Shown: positions 43,722 through 53,219, counted from the first letter of the stretch. The stretch is DNA of 64,000 bases from Vibrio fluminensis (GCF_015278125.1 NZ_JADILO010000013.1:55040-119039); one strand, 5' to 3'. Notes: generated from the letters alone by a model not told the origin. Made by a program: numbers and translations.

Positions 43722-45215
43722 TTATGCGATAGCATCTAAATTGTCGAGTGCATCATAGAAGCACTGTGAACTGTCATAGAGGGCATTAAACAGTTCATAC
43801 TCTTTGGCATAGAATTGAACCCATTCGGGATTTGGCAATATTTCTCGTTCAAATCGAACGGTAGTTTCTACAGCCTGTTCGATGGAATCGTAGAGACCGA
43901 CGCCAACGCCTCCGATCATTGCGCAGCCCAGAACGCCATTTTCATCCGCGGTAGTCTTAATGATGGGTTTGTTGTAAATAGATGCTTTAATCTCAAGCCA
44001 GAAGTCATCTTTGGCTCCACCACCAGATGCAATGAAGTAATCGATTTTGCTGTCCATCAAATCAATATTGCGCTTAGCCGCAAAAGCGACACCTTCCATT
44101 ACCGCTCGGTATAGATCTTTCGCTCTATGTTTGCGTGCAAGACCGAAGAACTGTGCTCGAGAGTTGGTTTTGTTTGAGTTGCGTTCACCTGTCAAGTAAG
44201 GCAGAAATATCAATGAGTTTGCACCTACTGGTGATTGTTTTGCTAATTCAACAAGTTCAGCGTAAGAGATAGTGTTATCTTGTAAAGCCAAGCGAGCCCA
44301 TCGCATCGCATCGCCACCGGCATCAAGAATACTGAACATTCCCCACGCAGGGTTAGCTAAGTGAAGGTTGTTTAGCAGTAAGTTTTCCGATGGGTTATCT
44401 GTCACTACAGTAATGAGCGTTGAGGTTCCTGTACTGTCTGATGCTTGGCCGACTTTATAAACACCAGAGCCCAACAGTGTTGCAGCAAAGTCAGAGGTAC
44501 CAGCTACAACGGGCGTGCCTTCGGGAATTAAAGTCTCTTTAGATGCATCGTCAGTGACATAACCGATAACGTCTGATGCCAAGTGAACAGAGGGCAGAAT
44601 GTCACGAGGTATTCCCATTAACTCAAGTACAGAGTCATTGTAGTTGCGCGTTGCATGATCCATTAAGTAGAAACATGACGCTTCACTATAGTCTGTGGTT
44701 AAGCTGCTGCTAAGTTTAAAGTTAATAAAGTCTTTTGGCATGACGACTTTGTATATGTTCGCCCAAACATCCGGTAAATTTTCTTTCACCCACATCAATT
44801 TAAATCCAGACCAAGCCGTGGTCGGCGGATTGTTGACGATTTTTGCCAATTCGTCTGGTTGAGTGCGCTCTTTGAATTCTTGGACAATGCTTTCGGTACG
44901 CTTGTCATTCCAAAGAATGGCGCTGTCGATTGCGAGTTCACCTTCTTGGTTGATTAACACTGTGCCATGCATCTGCCCGCATGTTGCCACAGAGGCGATA
45001 CGGGAGAGCTTATCAGAATGTTTCGTTAATAATTCGCTAGTACAGCTTTTCGCACCAAACCACCAAGAGGATGGGCTTTGTTCTGACCAGCCGATATGTG
45101 GGGTAATTTGGTCGTGCTCTTTTTGGACGATATCGATGATATGCCCGTTTTGTTCGACTAGTGCAGCGCGAACACTTCCAGTGCCGACATCTATCGCTAG
45201 AACGATATCTTTCAT
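43722..45215 (-). CDS. FGGY carbohydrate kinase (xylulokinase-like)
   Basis: A 497-residue kinase of the FGGY family: phosphate-loop start AIDVGTGSVRAALVE (Asp9), CGQMHGTVL, WNDKRT, catalytic Asp in VAGTSDFAATLLGSG, and SGGGAKDDFWLEIKAS for ATP. FGGY enzymes phosphorylate xylulose, ribulose, fuculose and related sugars. In a classical deoxyribose operon the kinase is of the PfkB family, so this pairing with a DeoC aldolase suggests another ketose or deoxy-sugar substrate. Confidence 0.9.
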   Translation of the reverse strand: MKDIVLAIDVGTGSVRAALVEQNGHIIDIVQKEHDQITPHIGWSEQSPSSWWFGAKSCTSELLTKHSDKLSRIASVATCGQMHGTVLINQEGELAIDSAILWNDKRTESIVQEFKERTQPDELAKIVNNPPTTAWSGFKLMWVKENLPDVWANIYKVVMPKDFINFKLSSSLTTDYSEASCFYLMDHATRNYNDSVLELMGIPRDILPSVHLASDVIGYVTDDASKETLIPEGTPVVAGTSDFAATLLGSGVYKVGQASDSTGTSTLITVVTDNPSENLLLNNLHLANPAWGMFSILDAGGDAMRWARLALQDNTISYAELVELAKQSPVGANSLIFLPYLTGERNSNKTNSRAQFFGLARKHRAKDLYRAVMEGVAFAAKRNIDLMDSKIDYFIASGGGAKDDFWLEIKASIYNKPIIKTTADENGVLGCAMIGGVGVGLYDSIEQAVETTVRFEREILPNPEWVQFYAKEYELFNALYDSSQCFYDALDNLDAIA

Positions 45216-45265
45216 ATTGACCTACCTTAATTATGAAAAGGTGCGATTGCTCGCACCCTTATTTG

Positions 45266-45976
45266 TTATTGGTAATCTAACTCTGGGAATAGCTCAGGGT
45301 TTGCTTCAAGTTGCTCTAAAACCTCTTTAGCTGTTTTTAGGCTAAGGCCAAAGCGTCGCACTCCGACCGCGTAAAGTTGTTGTACAAGTTCAAGCGAGCG
45401 AATACCACCGGAAGCTTTTACTTGCGTTGCTCGACCATTTATTTGATCGACGATCATTGCACAGTTTTCTACTGTTGCCCCTGTTGCCGTCCAACCAGTA
45501 GCGGTCTTAACCCATGCCATACCAGCATTGACAGCAATTTCAGATACTTTACGAATTTGCTCTTCGTTTAGATAGTGAGTTTCAAGAATTGTTTTGATTG
45601 GTGTCGGGTAAGCCGCTTTCACTGCTGCGTTTAGCTCTTGCTCTACGTAGTCATAGTCCCCTGAAAGAACACGGCCGACATTGCACACCATATCAATTTC
45701 ACTTGCGCCATTCGCAATCGTTTGATGAATTTCTGCGATTTTTGTACTTGTTGCAACACCGCCTGATGGGTAACCAATTGGCGCTCCGATTAAAACTTCT
45801 GGGTAACCTACTAGCTCTTCACGCAGCATTGGAACCCAGTTCGGCAACACATGTAGAGATATGATGTTGTATTTTTTAGCAAGCTCGGCGCATTCAATAA
45901 TGTCCGCTTTGGTGCTTTGTGCTTGCACTGCGCTTAGGTCAATCATTCTTGCTAGGTTACGACAAACGTTGTTCAT
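45266..45976 (-). CDS. deoC: Deoxyribose-phosphate aldolase family protein (DeoC-like)
   Basis: A 236-residue class I aldolase. Asp95 (EIDMVCN), the Schiff-base Lys157 (VKTATGW) and Lys187 (VKASGGIR) are present. The usual phosphate-binding GASSLL end is altered to FGLSLKTA, so the substrate may differ from 2-deoxyribose 5-phosphate. It leads the aldolase-kinase-VOC-DeoR operon; a CAAACGAAA palindrome is in its upstream region. Confidence 0.88.
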   Translation of the reverse strand: MNNVCRNLARMIDLSAVQAQSTKADIIECAELAKKYNIISLHVLPNWVPMLREELVGYPEVLIGAPIGYPSGGVATSTKIAEIHQTIANGASEIDMVCNVGRVLSGDYDYVEQELNAAVKAAYPTPIKTILETHYLNEEQIRKVSEIAVNAGMAWVKTATGWTATGATVENCAMIVDQINGRATQVKASGGIRSLELVQQLYAVGVRRFGLSLKTAKEVLEQLEANPELFPELDYQ

Positions 45977-46140
45977 TGGAATTTTCCTGTTATGTTCAAT
46001 TAACTGATGGAACCATTAGAAAACATGTGTTCTGGTGTGAAAACTGACGAAAATATTCTTCGTGATAGCCGCGTAAAAACAGTGATTGAAGTAAGGTTTT
46101 TAGTGATTTGTGTCACTCAAAATTGCGTAATTAAATTTGT

Positions 46141-46189
46141 TTTTGTTTGATTCGCAAACGAAATGGCAAAAAATAGCAGCCAAACGAAA
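46141..46189. promoter_or_regulatory. DeoR-type operator candidate
   Basis: TTTTGTTTG-N5-CAAACGAAA (46141-46163, one mismatch between arms), with a further direct CAAACGAAA at 46181-46189. It is upstream of deoC and next to the aldo/keto reductase terminator. Confidence 0.5.
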
Positions 46190-46192
46190 AGA

Positions 46193-46215
46193 AAGGCCGC
46201 TTAAATAGCGGCCTT
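46193..46215 (-). terminator. Terminator after the aldo/keto reductase gene
   Basis: AAGGCCGCT / AGCGGCCTT with a 5-nt loop, 15 nt beyond the stop; the minus strand continues TTTCTTTTC-like. Confidence 0.75.
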
Positions 46216-46229
46216 GTCGGATGAGAGTG

Positions 46230-47213
46230 TTATTCAAGATTCCATTTTTTAACGATGGCCTCTGCTTGAGATAGGATTTCTTTAGAGCAAGGAGAATTTA
46301 AAAAATCGGCATTGTCTTTTACTTGTTGTTCTGTATGTGCTCCCGCGATAATTGAACCTATCTCTTGCTGCCCCACCAACCAATGTAAGGCGAGGTGTGC
46401 CAGTGGAATATTGGCTTCGTTAGCCAGTACTTTCAATTCTTCAACGCAATTGAAGTAGGGCTCAAATCCAATCCCATTTAGTTTTGGGTTTGCTGCGCGT
46501 GAGTCATTGCTGTCCCAGTTTCCTTCTCGTTTGAGCGATCCAATGAGTAAGCCTTGCATCAAAGGTGAGTAAGGTAGGTACTTAATGTCGTGTTGATGAC
46601 AAAATGGTAGCGCTTCATCGCGAGCTCGGTACTCGAGAGGGATATTGTGATAGTGACGAGGGTTCTGTTCTAGTAAGTTATATAGGCCCTGGAATGTCGC
46701 TATTTCAACATACTGCTGCATTTCTCGCGTCATATCTAACGAATAGTTAGAGACACCGATGTGACGAATTTTCCCTGATTTCTTTAGCTCCAGCAGTGCC
46801 AAAGCCGTTTCTTCAATCGGGGTTGTAGGATCTGGCCAGTGTACTTGATAGAGATCGACATAATCAGTGCCTAATCGGCTTAGAGAATCTTCAACTTCTT
46901 TAATAATGCTTTGTGCACTGAGGTTATTTTGCGGCTTTTTGGACAGATCGTTGTCATCCCAGAGTAGGCCACATTTAGTCGCGATAATAATCTTATCTCT
47001 TTGCTCACTTTGAATCGCTTTACCAAGCACTTTTTCAGCATTACCAAAGCCATAAATAGGAGCAATATCGAAAAAGTTGATGCCTACGTTTATTGCTTCT
47101 TTGATGGTTCTTATCGATTGTTCTTCGGTTACATTGTTCCAAGTGCCTCCAATTGCCCAGCAGCCAAACCCCATAGCAGAGGCTTTAAGATCTTTTATGT
47201 TTTTGTATTTCAT
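46230..47213 (-). CDS. Aldo/keto reductase
   Basis: A 327-residue (beta/alpha)8 reductase with the AKR catalytic Asp-Tyr-Lys-His arrangement: FFDIAPIYGFGNAEKVLGKA (Asp and Tyr), ATKCG (Lys) and YQVHWPD (His). The NADPH-binding end is IAGAHTEQQVKDNADF. Start chosen at 47213 by homology of the first residues; 47231 is possible. It is divergent from the permease, both sharing an upstream CRP-like site, and may reduce the imported sugar. Confidence 0.88.
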   Translation of the reverse strand: MKYKNIKDLKASAMGFGCWAIGGTWNNVTEEQSIRTIKEAINVGINFFDIAPIYGFGNAEKVLGKAIQSEQRDKIIIATKCGLLWDDNDLSKKPQNNLSAQSIIKEVEDSLSRLGTDYVDLYQVHWPDPTTPIEETALALLELKKSGKIRHIGVSNYSLDMTREMQQYVEIATFQGLYNLLEQNPRHYHNIPLEYRARDEALPFCHQHDIKYLPYSPLMQGLLIGSLKREGNWDSNDSRAANPKLNGIGFEPYFNCVEELKVLANEANIPLAHLALHWLVGQQEIGSIIAGAHTEQQVKDNADFLNSPCSKEILSQAEAIVKKWNLE

Positions 47214-47335
47214 CGTTTTCACCAAGGTCATTATTTAAGTTAGTAGAGAAGTTAAGTCTCTTGCTCATAAATAAAAATGGGGTGAAATGGACAAATTGAC
47301 GTCAATCACAAGCCGGATTTAGCATGAATAAATAA

Positions 47336-47351
47336 GGTGATGCTTATCACT
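47336..47351. promoter_or_regulatory. CRP-like binding site
   Basis: GGTGATGCTTATCACT fits TGTGA-N6-TCACA in 8 of 10 positions, in the 350-bp region between the divergent AKR and permease genes. Nothing else was recognised there. Confidence 0.5.
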
Positions 47352-47564
47352 TTGTTTTCTCTTTTTTTCGAAATTAGTGCCTTTTAGTGCGACTTTTTTC
47401 CTATTAGAGAAAGAAAATGCAAAATTGACGTGTGCAAGATCACGTTTGATTTTTTTTGCTTTGCATTTGGATGAAACGGGTCACGTTCAACATTGACCTG
47501 AGTTTCTTTGCGGGCCTCCTTGTTCAAGAATCATAAAAAATTAATTCATAAATAAGGGTTGAAT

Positions 47565-48899
47565 ATGGCTTCTGTTTCAATAAATAACACTGACGCTAAT
47601 GGAGTGGAAAACGTCGCAGCCGAGCTAGATACGAGCTGTTACTTACCGAAAACACCTTGGGTAAAATTCATTTTAGTTTGCTTAGTCTTTTCCGTTTGGG
47701 GGATTGCAGCAAGTTTGAATGACGTTTTGATTCCCCAATTCCGTAAGGGGTTTGAGCTGTCAGATACGCAATCTGCATTGGTCCAGTCAGTATTTTTCTT
47801 TGGTTATTTTGCCTTTGCGTTGCCAGCAGCAGCGGTGGTAAAAAAATACTCGTACAAAACAGCAATTGTCGTAGGTTTAAGTTTATATGCTCTGGGCTGC
47901 TTTATGTTTATCCCTGCAGCAAACATGATGACTTATGCTGCGTTCCTTGGTTGTTTGTTGGTTATATCTTCCGGGCTAGCATTTCTAGAGACATCTTGTA
48001 ATACCTACTCTACGTTGATGGGGAATATTGACACCTCAACTCAACGACTCAATTTTTCGCAAGTGTTTAACTCTGTTGGTGTTTTTCTAGGTATATTCAT
48101 CGGCCAACAACTGGTATTCAGTAAGGGAGACGCATCTCACGAAGAGCTATTAGCGATGGCTCCAGAGGCCGCGGACATCATTCGTGCGGAAATGGTAGGG
48201 CAGGTTGTCTCTCCATACATTTACATGGGTGTTTTTCTACTCGTGTTGGCGGCGATCTTTGCTTTCGTTAAATTTCCAGCTTGTCGACCACAAGAAACTC
48301 AAGTAGAAGAAAAAGTTGACGTTAAAGCGGCGATTGGACGCCTGTTACAGATCCCGCACTTCCGTAAAGGATTGATGACTCAGTTTCTTTATGTGGGAGC
48401 ACAAGTGGGTATTTGGTCTTTCACGATTCGCTTTGCTCAGATGATTTACCAAGGTTTAACAGAGCACACTGCGGCAAACTATCTTATGGCTGGCCTAGTG
48501 ATTTACGCGGTAGGTAAAGCGATTGCAACTGCGATGATGAAACGTATTGAGCCATCAAAACTACTTGGTATTTATGGTGTAATTAACTTTGCGTTAATTA
48601 CCTTCGCGGCACTCAATCCATCGGAATTGTCTCTGTTTGCGGTGATTGCATCTAACTTGTTTATGTCGCCAATGTTCCCAACTACTTATGGCTTGTGTAT
48701 TAAAGGTCTAGGTAAAGATACATCTTTCGCTGGTTCATTGGTGGTTATGACTATCGGTGGTGGTGCAGTGGTTCCACCTCTAATGGGGATGATGTCTGAT
48801 GCGCTAGGTGGCAATATGCAGTTAGCATTCTTACTTCCGGCACTATGCTTTGCTTATATCGGCTACTACGGCATGTACTGCAATAAGCGTGGATTATAG
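47565..48899 (+). CDS. MFS sugar permease, FucP family
   Basis: A 444-residue 12-helix transporter. The second half of the family signature is FLETSCNTYSTLMG, as in fucose permease and the deoxyribose permease DeoP, and MFPTTYGLCIKGLGKDT follows. It is a proton symporter for a neutral sugar. AAGGG lies upstream of the ATG at 47565; a TTG at 47559 is less likely. It supplies the adjoining kinase-aldolase pathway. Confidence 0.9.
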   Translation: MASVSINNTDANGVENVAAELDTSCYLPKTPWVKFILVCLVFSVWGIAASLNDVLIPQFRKGFELSDTQSALVQSVFFFGYFAFALPAAAVVKKYSYKTAIVVGLSLYALGCFMFIPAANMMTYAAFLGCLLVISSGLAFLETSCNTYSTLMGNIDTSTQRLNFSQVFNSVGVFLGIFIGQQLVFSKGDASHEELLAMAPEAADIIRAEMVGQVVSPYIYMGVFLLVLAAIFAFVKFPACRPQETQVEEKVDVKAAIGRLLQIPHFRKGLMTQFLYVGAQVGIWSFTIRFAQMIYQGLTEHTAANYLMAGLVIYAVGKAIATAMMKRIEPSKLLGIYGVINFALITFAALNPSELSLFAVIASNLFMSPMFPTTYGLCIKGLGKDTSFAGSLVVMTIGGGAVVPPLMGMMSDALGGNMQLAFLLPALCFAYIGYYGMYCNKRGL

Positions 48900-48950
48900 C
48901 TTGGGGCTAATAGCTAGGTAGCGAATAGTTAGGTAACTAGCATTATCAAA

Positions 48951-48978
48951 CAGCAACTCTATTGAGTTGCTGTTTTTT
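48951..48978 (+). terminator. Terminator after the permease gene
   Basis: CAGCAACTC / GAGTTGCTG with a TATT loop and a six-T run. Confidence 0.85.
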
Positions 48979-48998
48979 ATCTCTTATTTCTGCCAACA

Positions 48999-49886
48999 TT
49001 ATTGACGTGAGTGCGAGCGCACAATCTCTTCATTTACCCAATTTAATAGCTGTTTAATCGCGCGAGAAAGCACCTGATTTTGCCGCACTATGTAACCTAG
49101 GCTGGTGGTAGGAAACTCAGGCAAAGGCGTAATCGCAGTTTTTAAATTGAGTTTAGGATGCAGGGAAAACTCTGGCACGATGGCAACGCCAAATCCCGCT
49201 TCTGCCCAGTCAATTTGCGCATCGACACTGCCGACTTCCATCACGCGATATTTAGGCAAATTAAGCGTAGGCAGAGCGATATCAAGTAGGTCGCGGGTGC
49301 GAGTATCATGACCAAGTAAGATCAGCGTCGGTTCTTCTTGCATATTGTCCCACTGGCCTTGCTGCCACGCTTGCAGCCCATCCCCTAACGCGCACCACTT
49401 TACTTGTTGTAACTCAGTGAAATGCAGTGGTTGGCTCTCTTTTTGCGCCATCACAAAGCCGAGATCCGCTTTGGCACTTTTAACCAATTCTGCCGCTTGT
49501 GAAGAGGTGGTATTAAGCAGCGATAGATCAATCCCAGGGAACTGTTTTTTGAACGACTGGAAAGGTGAGATAAGCAGTAAGCGCGAGATGATATCGCTTG
49601 CGGCGATGGTCAAGGTACCTTGGTCTAAATCATTGATAGCATTGATATCTGCTTGGCAAACTTGCAGCTCCATCAGGGTGCTTTTGGCACTTTTTAGCAG
49701 TCGCTCTCCCGCTTGAGTGAGGCGAAATGGATTGCGTTCAATCAGTTTAACTCGAGTGGCTTGTTCAAGCTGTTTGATGTGCAGACTCACATTGGGCTGC
49801 GTCATATGCAGTTCATTGGCGGTCTTGCCAAAGTGCTCCAAACGAGCCAAAACAACAAAGGTATTGAGCCAGTTGAGGTCTATCAT
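48999..49886 (-). CDS. LysR family regulator of the purA-like gene
   Basis: A 295-residue LysR protein with the helix-turn-helix LEHFGKTANELHMTQPNVSLHIKQLEQA (about 16-43) and a ligand domain (GTLTIAASDIISRLLLISP). It is divergent from the purA-like gene, with a shared inverted repeat in the 145-bp gap, so that gene is the probable target. A LysR controlling adenylosuccinate synthetase is not a standard arrangement. Confidence 0.88.
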   Translation of the reverse strand: MIDLNWLNTFVVLARLEHFGKTANELHMTQPNVSLHIKQLEQATRVKLIERNPFRLTQAGERLLKSAKSTLMELQVCQADINAINDLDQGTLTIAASDIISRLLLISPFQSFKKQFPGIDLSLLNTTSSQAAELVKSAKADLGFVMAQKESQPLHFTELQQVKWCALGDGLQAWQQGQWDNMQEEPTLILLGHDTRTRDLLDIALPTLNLPKYRVMEVGSVDAQIDWAEAGFGVAIVPEFSLHPKLNLKTAITPLPEFPTTSLGYIVRQNQVLSRAIKQLLNWVNEEIVRSHSRQ

Positions 49887-49928
49887 AATTGTCCTCGTTA
49901 GGGTTCTATGCCGATCGCAAAAATCATT

Positions 49929-49960
49929 ATAATCCCATATGGAATCCTTATTAGGGTTAT
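49929..49960. promoter_or_regulatory. Inverted repeat, candidate LysR operator
   Basis: ATAATCCC (49929-49936) and GGGTTAT (49954-49960) are inverted arms between the divergent LysR and purA-like genes. Confidence 0.5.
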
Positions 49961-50031
49961 AACGATTATTAATTTTTCTTATTTTGAGCGGATGTTTAGG
50001 ATAAGTCCATCGCTTTTGAGGAGAGTTAATT

Positions 50032-51288
50032 ATGTCGTCTATTGTTGTTGTTGGTGCAAACTGGGGTGATGAAGGTAAAGGTCGAATCGTTGATTATTTG
50101 GCAGACCAAGCATCAGCAAGTATCCGTTTCCAAGGTGGTAATAACGCAGGTCACACTGTTGTAAATGACTTTGGTACATTCAAACTACACCAACTACCAA
50201 GCGGCGTATTTAACCCAGACTGTATCGCAGTTCTTGGCCCAGGCATGGTAATTAGTCCAGCATCACTATCGCAAGAGATTGCTGAAGTGGAAGAGTCAGG
50301 CGTAAAAGTAAAACTTTGTATTTCTGACCGCGCAACGCTATGTCTGCCTCTACACGCTCTAGAAGATACGCTAGAAGAAGTGCGCTTAGGCGACAAAGCG
50401 TACGGTTCAACGCGCCAAGGTATTGCACCTGCGTACGGTGACCGTGTAATGAAGAAAGGCATTCTGGTTGGCTGGCTAAAACAGCCTGAAGTGTTGGTTG
50501 AGCGCATCAAATTCTGGATGGACTGGAAACTGCCGCAACTGCGTGCGTTATACCCAACATTTGAATTTGAGCAAACTGCACAAGAGATGGCGGATTGGCT
50601 ACTCGAAGTATCAGCGCCTTGGCGTGATGCGATCTGCAACGTAACGCTTCCTCTAAAAGAGCTACAAGCAAATCAACAAACACTGCTATTTGAAGCTCAG
50701 CTAGGTGCGGGCCGTGATCTTGTGTACGGTGAGTACCCATGGACGACTTCTTCTAACGTAGTTTCTATGTACGCAGGTATTGGTAGTGGTCTACCAGCAC
50801 TTCGCCCTGAACGTGTTATTGCAGTCGCGAAGGCATTCAGCTCATCGGTTGGTACGGGCACGCTAATTACAGCGATGGAAGAGCAAGATGCATTCCGTGA
50901 ACTAGCAGGCGAGTTTGGTGCAACTACTGGTCGTCCTCGTGATATGGGTTACTTCGATGCAGTTGCAACTAAGAACGGTGTTGAGCTACAAGCGGCAACG
51001 GAAATCACGCTAACTAAAGTTGACTGCCTAACTGGTCTGAAAGATCTGAAGATTTGTGTTGGCTACGAAGGTGAGCACAGCGAGAACCCAATTTGGCCAC
51101 AAACGGCTGCACTCGCACCAATCTATGAGAAGATGGAAAGCTGGAGCGAAGACATCACAGGTTGTCGTCAGTTTGAAGAGCTGCCACTAGCGGCGCAAAA
51201 ATACGTATTGCGTATTGAAGAGCTAATGGGCGTACCAGTGAAGATGGTTTCAGTTGGTCCTGGTCGTGAGCAAATGATCGTTCGATAA
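50032..51288 (+). CDS. purA: Diverged adenylosuccinate synthetase (PurA paralogue)
   Basis: A 418-residue PurA-family enzyme. The catalytic Asp13 (WGDEGKG), His41 (NNAGHT), STRQGIAPAYGDRV, and ITLTKVDCLTGLKDLKICVGY are present. Several usual residues differ: FEAQLGAGRDLVYGEYPWTTSSN replaces the canonical FEGAQGTLLD stretch, and RPRDMGYFD replaces RPRRCGWFD. Canonical PurA makes adenylosuccinate from IMP, aspartate and GTP. A housekeeping purA is expected on chromosome I (not seen here). Codon use is strongly Vibrio-like and suggests good expression. Confidence 0.85.
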   Translation: MSSIVVVGANWGDEGKGRIVDYLADQASASIRFQGGNNAGHTVVNDFGTFKLHQLPSGVFNPDCIAVLGPGMVISPASLSQEIAEVEESGVKVKLCISDRATLCLPLHALEDTLEEVRLGDKAYGSTRQGIAPAYGDRVMKKGILVGWLKQPEVLVERIKFWMDWKLPQLRALYPTFEFEQTAQEMADWLLEVSAPWRDAICNVTLPLKELQANQQTLLFEAQLGAGRDLVYGEYPWTTSSNVVSMYAGIGSGLPALRPERVIAVAKAFSSSVGTGTLITAMEEQDAFRELAGEFGATTGRPRDMGYFDAVATKNGVELQAATEITLTKVDCLTGLKDLKICVGYEGEHSENPIWPQTAALAPIYEKMESWSEDITGCRQFEELPLAAQKYVLRIEELMGVPVKMVSVGPGREQMIVR

Positions 51289-52594
51289 TCAGTGATTTAA
51301 ATTACACAGAATAGGAAGGCTGACCATGGAAGGTTGGCTTTCTTTCTATTTGGGATTTAAAAAACTGAAATACTTGCTTTGTATTTCTTAACTGATCGGA
51401 CTCATTCAGTTTTAACACTGGGTGGTTGAGAGTTAAGGGTAAGGGCTAAGCCATATAAATCCACAGGTGGCGCTGTGTCTTTCTCATTTATAGCGGTTAA
51501 AGCGTTTGGCTTTGCCCTTGTTCTCTGAGTGCACTTTCTATTCTAGAAAAGCATTTGTTCAGCTGTTGTTGTCGCTGCGATTCGACAGACGAGAGGATTG
51601 TCTGAAGAATGGGGTGACGAATGAAGCGTAAGCTTCAAAATCATCAAAAAAATACAATGAACTCACCTACCTGAGAATTATCTTTGCCAGTAATACTGCC
51701 CATCGATGTTTCTTCACAGAAAGAGAAGTCTAAATCTAATTCACTTAAAGGACTATTTGCCAGCACAAGACGCTTTAAAATGTCACTATTAAGTTGATGA
51801 ATGTTCGCACTCCAAGTTGTTTTGTTTTTGAATATATTAAATGTAATTAGCAATAGCGTACCTATTTTTTAAATGTTGAATTATCACGTTTTTGTTGGAA
51901 CCAAAATCTTTTTCGACCGATAGAACGAGCCATATTATTTACCTATTTGTGGAAGTTTAAATTTCCCTTTTCGACTCGTACTAATAACGGTGTTAAACAG
52001 CGCTAGTCTGAGTTTTTAAGGGCTAGAGTTATACCTTAGCAACGCTTGATTACAGTTTTGCGAACGGCAAGCAATAGCTTCCCAGCACAGATATACTGCG
52101 AGGAAACAGATCGACAGCGCCAAAGCAACGAGTGCTAAGCACAAGGCTGCAACTAGGTTTTGGTATATAAGAAATTAGGGAAGGTTGTATTGCCCCTTCG
52201 ACGTCATTAGGGGGCGCATCGTCAGTATCTGTTACTTTGCACGTTAGTCGTTGTGAGGTAAAAGATGCTCTTGGTCTCTCATTAGACCTTCTAACCTTCG
52301 CAAACAATAGTCATTGGCTGATAAACGTTATTGATATCATTTCATGCTATCAAGAAGTTACTGCAAAAAAACACACTATTGTTTCGGAATTTCTCTTAAT
52401 GCACTGAACTTGGAATTCATTCTTCAATATAGATTTGAGGGTATTACAGGGAGAATCTTGCTAGGGATGTCACTGGAAGACTTACTATACTTTAACAATT
52501 CGATTGTCAGAGCAAGAGCGCAATATACACCTTTTAAACTGAATTACTAGTATTATTTTTTAAAATTTTCTATTAAAACTTTTCCAATTGTGCG
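51289..52594. other. Gene-poor stretch with unconvincing small ORFs
   Basis: About 1.3 kb with low coding signal. Candidates are a minus-strand 23-residue basic ORF (51862-51933, MARSIGRKRFWFQQKRDN), a minus-strand 69-codon ORF with a TTG start (51644-51853, with ELDLDFSFCEETSMGSITG), and a plus-strand 17-residue ORF. None has a strong ribosome site with a terminator. It may be decayed accessory DNA. Confidence 0.4.
52050..52307 (-). other. Possible 85-codon ORF or dispersed sequence
   Basis: An open frame MFAKVRRSNERPRASFTSQR ending in VLGSYCLPFAKL, arginine- and serine-rich, with no recognised domain. I have an impression that similar ORFs occur dispersed in Vibrio genomes, which would fit a repeated intergenic element rather than a gene; this is recall only. 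No Shine-Dalgarno sequence is clear. Confidence 0.3.
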
Positions 52595-52731
52595 GCTAAT
52601 ACCAATCAGGATAAGTAAGTGGTCAGAAAATTGCGCAAGGAAAATCGCTTAGAACTAGGCGCAGATTGCCGCTAACTAGTTATTCTAATTACAAAATCTG
52701 CAACAACGTTATCAGCGATTTTAATCAGCAA
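52595..52731 (+). repeat. Palindromic repeat element, copy 1
   Basis: Begins GCTAATACCAATCAGGATAA. The 102-bp core (52630-52731) is nearly identical (one difference seen) to the reverse complement of 59206-59307. Internal arms AAAATCGCT / AGCGATTTT and GCAGATT / AATCTGC can fold. By comparison with copy 2 about 35 bp, including the second terminal repeat, are missing at the right end, next to the GNAT gene. Confidence 0.8.
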
Positions 52732-52751
52732 ATGCGCACGTTTTTGCCAAC

Positions 52752-53183
52752 TTGTATCAAGGTTACGCTGCCGAGTTTTCTCGAATTATTGATGATAAAC
52801 CCGATGAAAATGGTCTGTTTGAAATCTACCCTCAACTAGGTGACAACGTCACTGGTTATTTGCTTTATATTGATGGTGTACCTGCAGCTTTGACCTCAAT
52901 TGCTGAAAAAGCGCCACAGCAGTTCGATATCTGTGATTTCTATGTGGTGCCGTATTTCCGTAAGAATAAAGTCGGTAAACAGTTTATCTCGAAAATGTTC
53001 GATAACTTGCGAGGATCTTGGGAGATCAAGCAGGTAAAAGGTGCTGATCATGCTGTGAAGTTTTGGCGCGATGTAGTGGGTGACTACGCGCTAGCTGGCT
53101 GTATTCAAGGAGAATGGAGCGAAGATCAGTATCAGGATGAGAAATGGGGTGTGGTGACCAGACAATACTTTACCGTTAAGTAG
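52752..53183 (+). CDS. GNAT acetyltransferase, probably 5'-truncated
   Basis: A 143-residue GNAT-like protein: DNVTGYLLYIDGVPAALTSIAEK, then ICDFYVVPYFRKNKVGKQFISKMF as the acetyl-CoA loop. The TTG start lacks a ribosome site, and the frame stays open to 52725 through (SANAHVFAN) LYQGYAAEFS, which reads like genuine N-terminal sequence. The first stop upstream is inside the repeat element, so insertion or recombination seems to have removed the true start. Confidence 0.6.
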   Translation: MYQGYAAEFSRIIDDKPDENGLFEIYPQLGDNVTGYLLYIDGVPAALTSIAEKAPQQFDICDFYVVPYFRKNKVGKQFISKMFDNLRGSWEIKQVKGADHAVKFWRDVVGDYALAGCIQGEWSEDQYQDEKWGVVTRQYFTVK

Positions 53184-53219
53184 GTCACGGCTTACCTTTT
53201 ACTGATAGAAACGCATAAC

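Noticed and set aside
44000..44114. Plus-strand ORF 43815-44114 and similar ones opposite the FGGY kinase
   Set aside because: Shadow of the kinase frame; no independent evidence.
50032..51288. PurZ, the enzyme of diaminopurine (Z) phage genomes
   Set aside because: The catalytic Asp13 is present, whereas PurZ is reported to have a different residue there, and no phage genes (datZ, mazZ) are close by.
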